64,000 nt of DNA, taken from contig OZ241896.1 in assembly GCA_965203565.1 (NCBI GenBank), positions 558,001 through 622,000 on the forward strand, in the 5' to 3' direction. Below the pieces are notes generated by a model, which saw only the letters and a list, made by a program, of their open reading frames with translations, was not told the origin of the DNA and did not search any database. Within the stretch, counting starts at the first letter, position 1. Each line of letters begins with the position of its first letter. Source of the DNA: JAAXGX01 sp965203565 (GTDB lineage Bacteria > Acidobacteriota > Vicinamibacteria > Vicinamibacterales > UBA8438). The translations under genes were made by a program, and so were the position numbers. Below, piece after piece: positions 61,748-64,000 of this stretch.

Positions 61748-63363
61748 CGCCGAACCGACGGTTGCGACCCGCGTGCGCCGCGCTCATCGTGACGGCGGCC
61801 ATGGCCGGACCGGGCGCCCGGAGCGGCCCGGTCACCTACGACCGGCTGGTTCGAGCCGACGACGAGCCGGGCAACTGGCTGATGCACTCCGGGCAGTACC
61901 ACAGCCAGCGGTTCAGCCGCCTGGACCGGATCGACCGCGCCAACGTCGGCCGGCTCGGCCTGGCGTGGGTCCGGCAGCTCCCGACGCTCGGCCAGGTGCA
62001 GACCTCGCCGCTCGTCGTGGACGGCGTCATGTATCTCACGACCCCCGAGAACGAGGTGTTCGCGCTCGACGCCGCCACCGGGCACGTGTTCTGGAGCTAC
62101 CGGCACGATCTCGCCGACACCCTGACGCTCTGCTGCGGCAAGCAGAGCCGCGGGGTGGCCATGCTGGAAGACCGGCTGTACATGACCACGATGGACGCGC
62201 ACCTGATCGCGCTCGACGCCGCCACCGGGCACGAGGTCTGGGACCGGCGGATCGCCGATCACCTGGCCGGCTACAGCATGACGGCGGCGCCGCTCGTCGT
62301 GAAGGACCTGGTGGTGACCGGCGTCGGGGGCGGCGAGTACGGCATCCGCGGCTGGGTCGACGCCTACGACGCCGCGACGGGCGAGCGGCGCTGGCGGGCG
62401 TACACCATCCCGGGGCCGGGCGAGCCGGGGCACGACACGTGGGCGGGCGACTCGTGGCGCACCGGCGGCGCTTCGACCTGGATGACCGGGTCGTACGACC
62501 CGGCGCTGAACCTGATCTACTGGGGGGTCGGCAACCCGGGGCCGGACTGGAACGGCGAGACGCGCGAGGGCGACAACCTGTACTCGGACAGCGTCATCGC
62601 CATCGACGCCGACACCGGGGAGATCGAGTGGCACTTCCAGTTCACGCCCCACGACGTCCACGACTGGGACGCGTGCCAGATCCCGGTGCTCGTCGACATG
62701 GAGCTGGACGGGCGTCCGCGGAAGCTGATGCTGTGGGCCAACCGCAACGGGTTCTTCTACGTGCTCGACCGCGAGACCGGCCGGTTCCTGCTCGCCAGGG
62801 AGTACGCCAGGCAGACCTGGGCGCAGGGGATCGACGACAGCGGCCGGCCGATCCGCGCGCCCGACATGGAGCCTACGCCGGAGGGCCGGCTGGTCTTTCC
62901 GGACGTGAACGGCGCCTCCAACTGGTGGTCGCCCTCGTACAGCCCCCTCACCGGCCTGTTCTACACGATGGCGTACGACGGCGGAGCCACCTACTATTCG
63001 GCCGAGGCGGAGTACGAGCCGGGCAAGCTGTTCGTCGGGGGCGGCTACGAGCGGACGGCGCCGGTCGATACGTACGTGAGCGCGGTGCGCGCGATAGATC
63101 CGCGGACCGGCGAACGCGCATGGGAGCGCCGCGTCCAGCCGAAGTCGATGTCGGGCGTGCTCGCGACGGCGGGGCAACTGGTTTTCGCCGGCACCGTCGC
63201 CGGCAACTTCATCGCCCTTGACGCCGAGACCGGCGAAGTCCTCTGGCGCAAGGCGCTGGGCGGAGAGGTGATCGCCGCGCCGATCACCTATCTGGCGAAC
63301 GGCCGGCAGCAGGTGACGATCGCCGCCGGAAACGCCCTCTTCACGTTCAAGACAGACGACTGA
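61744..63363 (+). CDS. PQQ-dependent alcohol dehydrogenase-like quinoprotein
   Basis: 539 aa; ATG overlaps the cytochrome stop by 4 bp. Signal peptide-like N-terminus. Eight-bladed propeller with vicinal cysteines Cys130-Cys131 (LCCGKQSRG, the PQQ-adjacent disulfide), metal ligands Glu198 region (GGGEYGIRGW) and Asn264 (GVGNPGPDWNG), and catalytic Asp307 in HDVHDWDACQ with a second Asp at 309. Repeated Trp-docking blades (ALDAATGHVFWSY, AIDADTGEIEWHF, ALDAETGEVLWRK). Alcohol or aldehyde oxidation in the periplasm, passing electrons to the cytochrome upstream. Substrate and metal (Ca or lanthanide) unproven. Confidence 0.92.
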   Translation: MTPNRRLRPACAALIVTAAMAGPGARSGPVTYDRLVRADDEPGNWLMHSGQYHSQRFSRLDRIDRANVGRLGLAWVRQLPTLGQVQTSPLVVDGVMYLTTPENEVFALDAATGHVFWSYRHDLADTLTLCCGKQSRGVAMLEDRLYMTTMDAHLIALDAATGHEVWDRRIADHLAGYSMTAAPLVVKDLVVTGVGGGEYGIRGWVDAYDAATGERRWRAYTIPGPGEPGHDTWAGDSWRTGGASTWMTGSYDPALNLIYWGVGNPGPDWNGETREGDNLYSDSVIAIDADTGEIEWHFQFTPHDVHDWDACQIPVLVDMELDGRPRKLMLWANRNGFFYVLDRETGRFLLAREYARQTWAQGIDDSGRPIRAPDMEPTPEGRLVFPDVNGASNWWSPSYSPLTGLFYTMAYDGGATYYSAEAEYEPGKLFVGGGYERTAPVDTYVSAVRAIDPRTGERAWERRVQPKSMSGVLATAGQLVFAGTVAGNFIALDAETGEVLWRKALGGEVIAAPITYLANGRQQVTIAAGNALFTFKTDD

Positions 63364-63375
63364 CGTCGTCCCGCC

Positions 63376-63948
63376 ATGCGCGCCGCACCCCTCGCCGCCC
63401 GAACGCGGGCGGTCGCCGCGGCCGTCTTCGCAGCGGCCGTCGCGGCCGCAACGCCGGCGGCCCAGGAGCCGTCGTTGTGGCTTCACGTCCGGGTCGAAGC
63501 GGACGGCGGCGAGACCGGCGGCCTGGACCTGCCGGTCGGCACGGTCAGCGCGCTCCTCGGGATGACGCCGGACGCGACGATCGAAGACGGCCAGTTGCAG
63601 GTGGACGACGAATACCGCGCGGCGCTGAACGTCCTCCGGCTGGCGTGGGAGCAACTCCGGGCCGCGGGCGACGGCGAGCCGATCACCTTCCGCCGCGAGG
63701 ACGCGCTGGTCCGCGCGGCGCGGGTCGGCTCGCGGGTCGAACTGTTCGTCGAAGACGGCGGAAGGACCGCGGAAGGCGACCTTCCGGCGGCGGTCGTGGA
63801 CGCCCTGTTGTCCGGCGACGGACAGGCGTTGAACATCGACGCGGCGCTGGAGGCGCTGAGCGCGCGGCCCGGAGAGAGCATCCGCGTCACCGAGCCGGAT
63901 CGGCGGATCCGCATCTGGGTCGACGCGGCGGCCGAACCGCCGCGCTGA
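63376..63948 (+). CDS. Exported protein of unknown function downstream of the PQQ dehydrogenase
   Basis: 190 aa. Signal peptide (VAAAVFAAAVAAATPAA). The mature part begins EPSLWLHVRVEADGGETGGLDLPVGTVSALLG and repeats the theme later (LPAAVVDALLSGDGQALNIDAALEAL); the two halves look like related alpha/beta units. C-terminal IRVTEPDRRIRIWVD. Similar short proteins occur in Acidobacteria without known function. Starts 12 bp after the PQQ gene, so probably in the same operon. The last 52 bp of the window hold nothing recognisable. Confidence 0.72.
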   Translation: MRAAPLAARTRAVAAAVFAAAVAAATPAAQEPSLWLHVRVEADGGETGGLDLPVGTVSALLGMTPDATIEDGQLQVDDEYRAALNVLRLAWEQLRAAGDGEPITFRREDALVRAARVGSRVELFVEDGGRTAEGDLPAAVVDALLSGDGQALNIDAALEALSARPGESIRVTEPDRRIRIWVDAAAEPPR

Positions 63949-64000
63949 TCGACCGTCTCCCGCCGGCCGCGCCGTCGATACAGGATCGATCAGGTAGGAT

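Noticed and set aside
61744..63363. Firm assignment as a lanthanide-dependent (XoxF-type) methanol dehydrogenase
   Set aside because: The DxD spacing also occurs in GDH-like quinoproteins and overall similarity to XoxF was not demonstrated; left as an open question.

Overview
The window is about 64 kb of very GC-rich, densely coded chromosome from a Gram-negative bacterium. lpxC shows lipid A synthesis, and outer-membrane-type beta-barrel proteins, Sec/Tat lipoproteins and meso-DAP-type lysA fit this. The secreted content (DUF5916 barrels, PQQ beta-propeller dehydrogenases, c-type cytochromes, four members of a 'WGDPDLQG' secreted family, a DUF2911 protein) most resembles Acidobacteriota, probably a Vicinamibacteria-like lineage. 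That placement is inference from gene content; no rRNA or taxonomic marker was searched.

Layout. 0-0.2 kb: start of an AbgT-type transporter. 0.2-4.7 kb: ferredoxin, HOGA-like aldolase, M48 lipoprotein protease, HNH protein, beta-propeller protein. 4.7-22.6 kb: housekeeping genes (glcB, uvrA, lpxC, an ECF sigma/STAS/small-protein operon, lysA, tmk, comF, the rplU-rpmA-obgE-nadD-rsfS cluster, dprA, topA). 22.9-29.1 kb: a minus-strand operon of five exported proteins (two PQQ propellers, a TPR protein, a cytochrome c/copper monooxygenase-like fusion and an unknown). 29.2-30.7 kb: a small accessory patch (XRE regulator, nucleotidyltransferase, PD-(D/E)XK-like protein). 30.9-34.3 kb: LysR regulator divergent from leuA-leuB. 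34.3-43.4 kb: two tandem duplications (DUF5916 barrels, then SGNH-like membrane proteins). 43.4-55.8 kb: tRNA-Ser, purine permease, phosphotriesterase-like Tat lipoprotein, WGDPDLQG proteins, GT-C membrane protein, TlpA thioredoxin, YfcC transporter, cation/proton antiporter and PDZ protein. 55.9-59.5 kb: a VOC/WGDPDLQG fusion, a small ORF, a DUF2911 protein and a sulfurtransferase. 59.6-64 kb: AAA/DUF4143 ATPase, then a cytochrome c / PQQ alcohol dehydrogenase operon.

The most striking non-coding signal is a family of ~159-bp elements with ~22-bp imperfect terminal inverted repeats. Four full copies (17658, 22639, 37483, 59503) are nearly identical, and each is flanked by its own perfect 4-bp duplication (TTGA, CTAG, TTGG, TCAG; all fit YYRR). 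Five further loci are truncated or decayed. This is a recently mobile, non-autonomous (MITE-like) element. Two full copies sit exactly at gene stop codons and one sits in the leader of the rplU-rpmA operon. Its reverse strand encodes a recurring spurious peptide that would be mis-annotated as the N-terminus of neighbouring genes.

Functionally the window combines core growth genes with a periplasmic/outer-membrane oxidative module (PQQ dehydrogenases, cytochromes c, copper-type monooxygenase, TlpA). No pqq biosynthesis genes, transposase gene or CRISPR array were seen.
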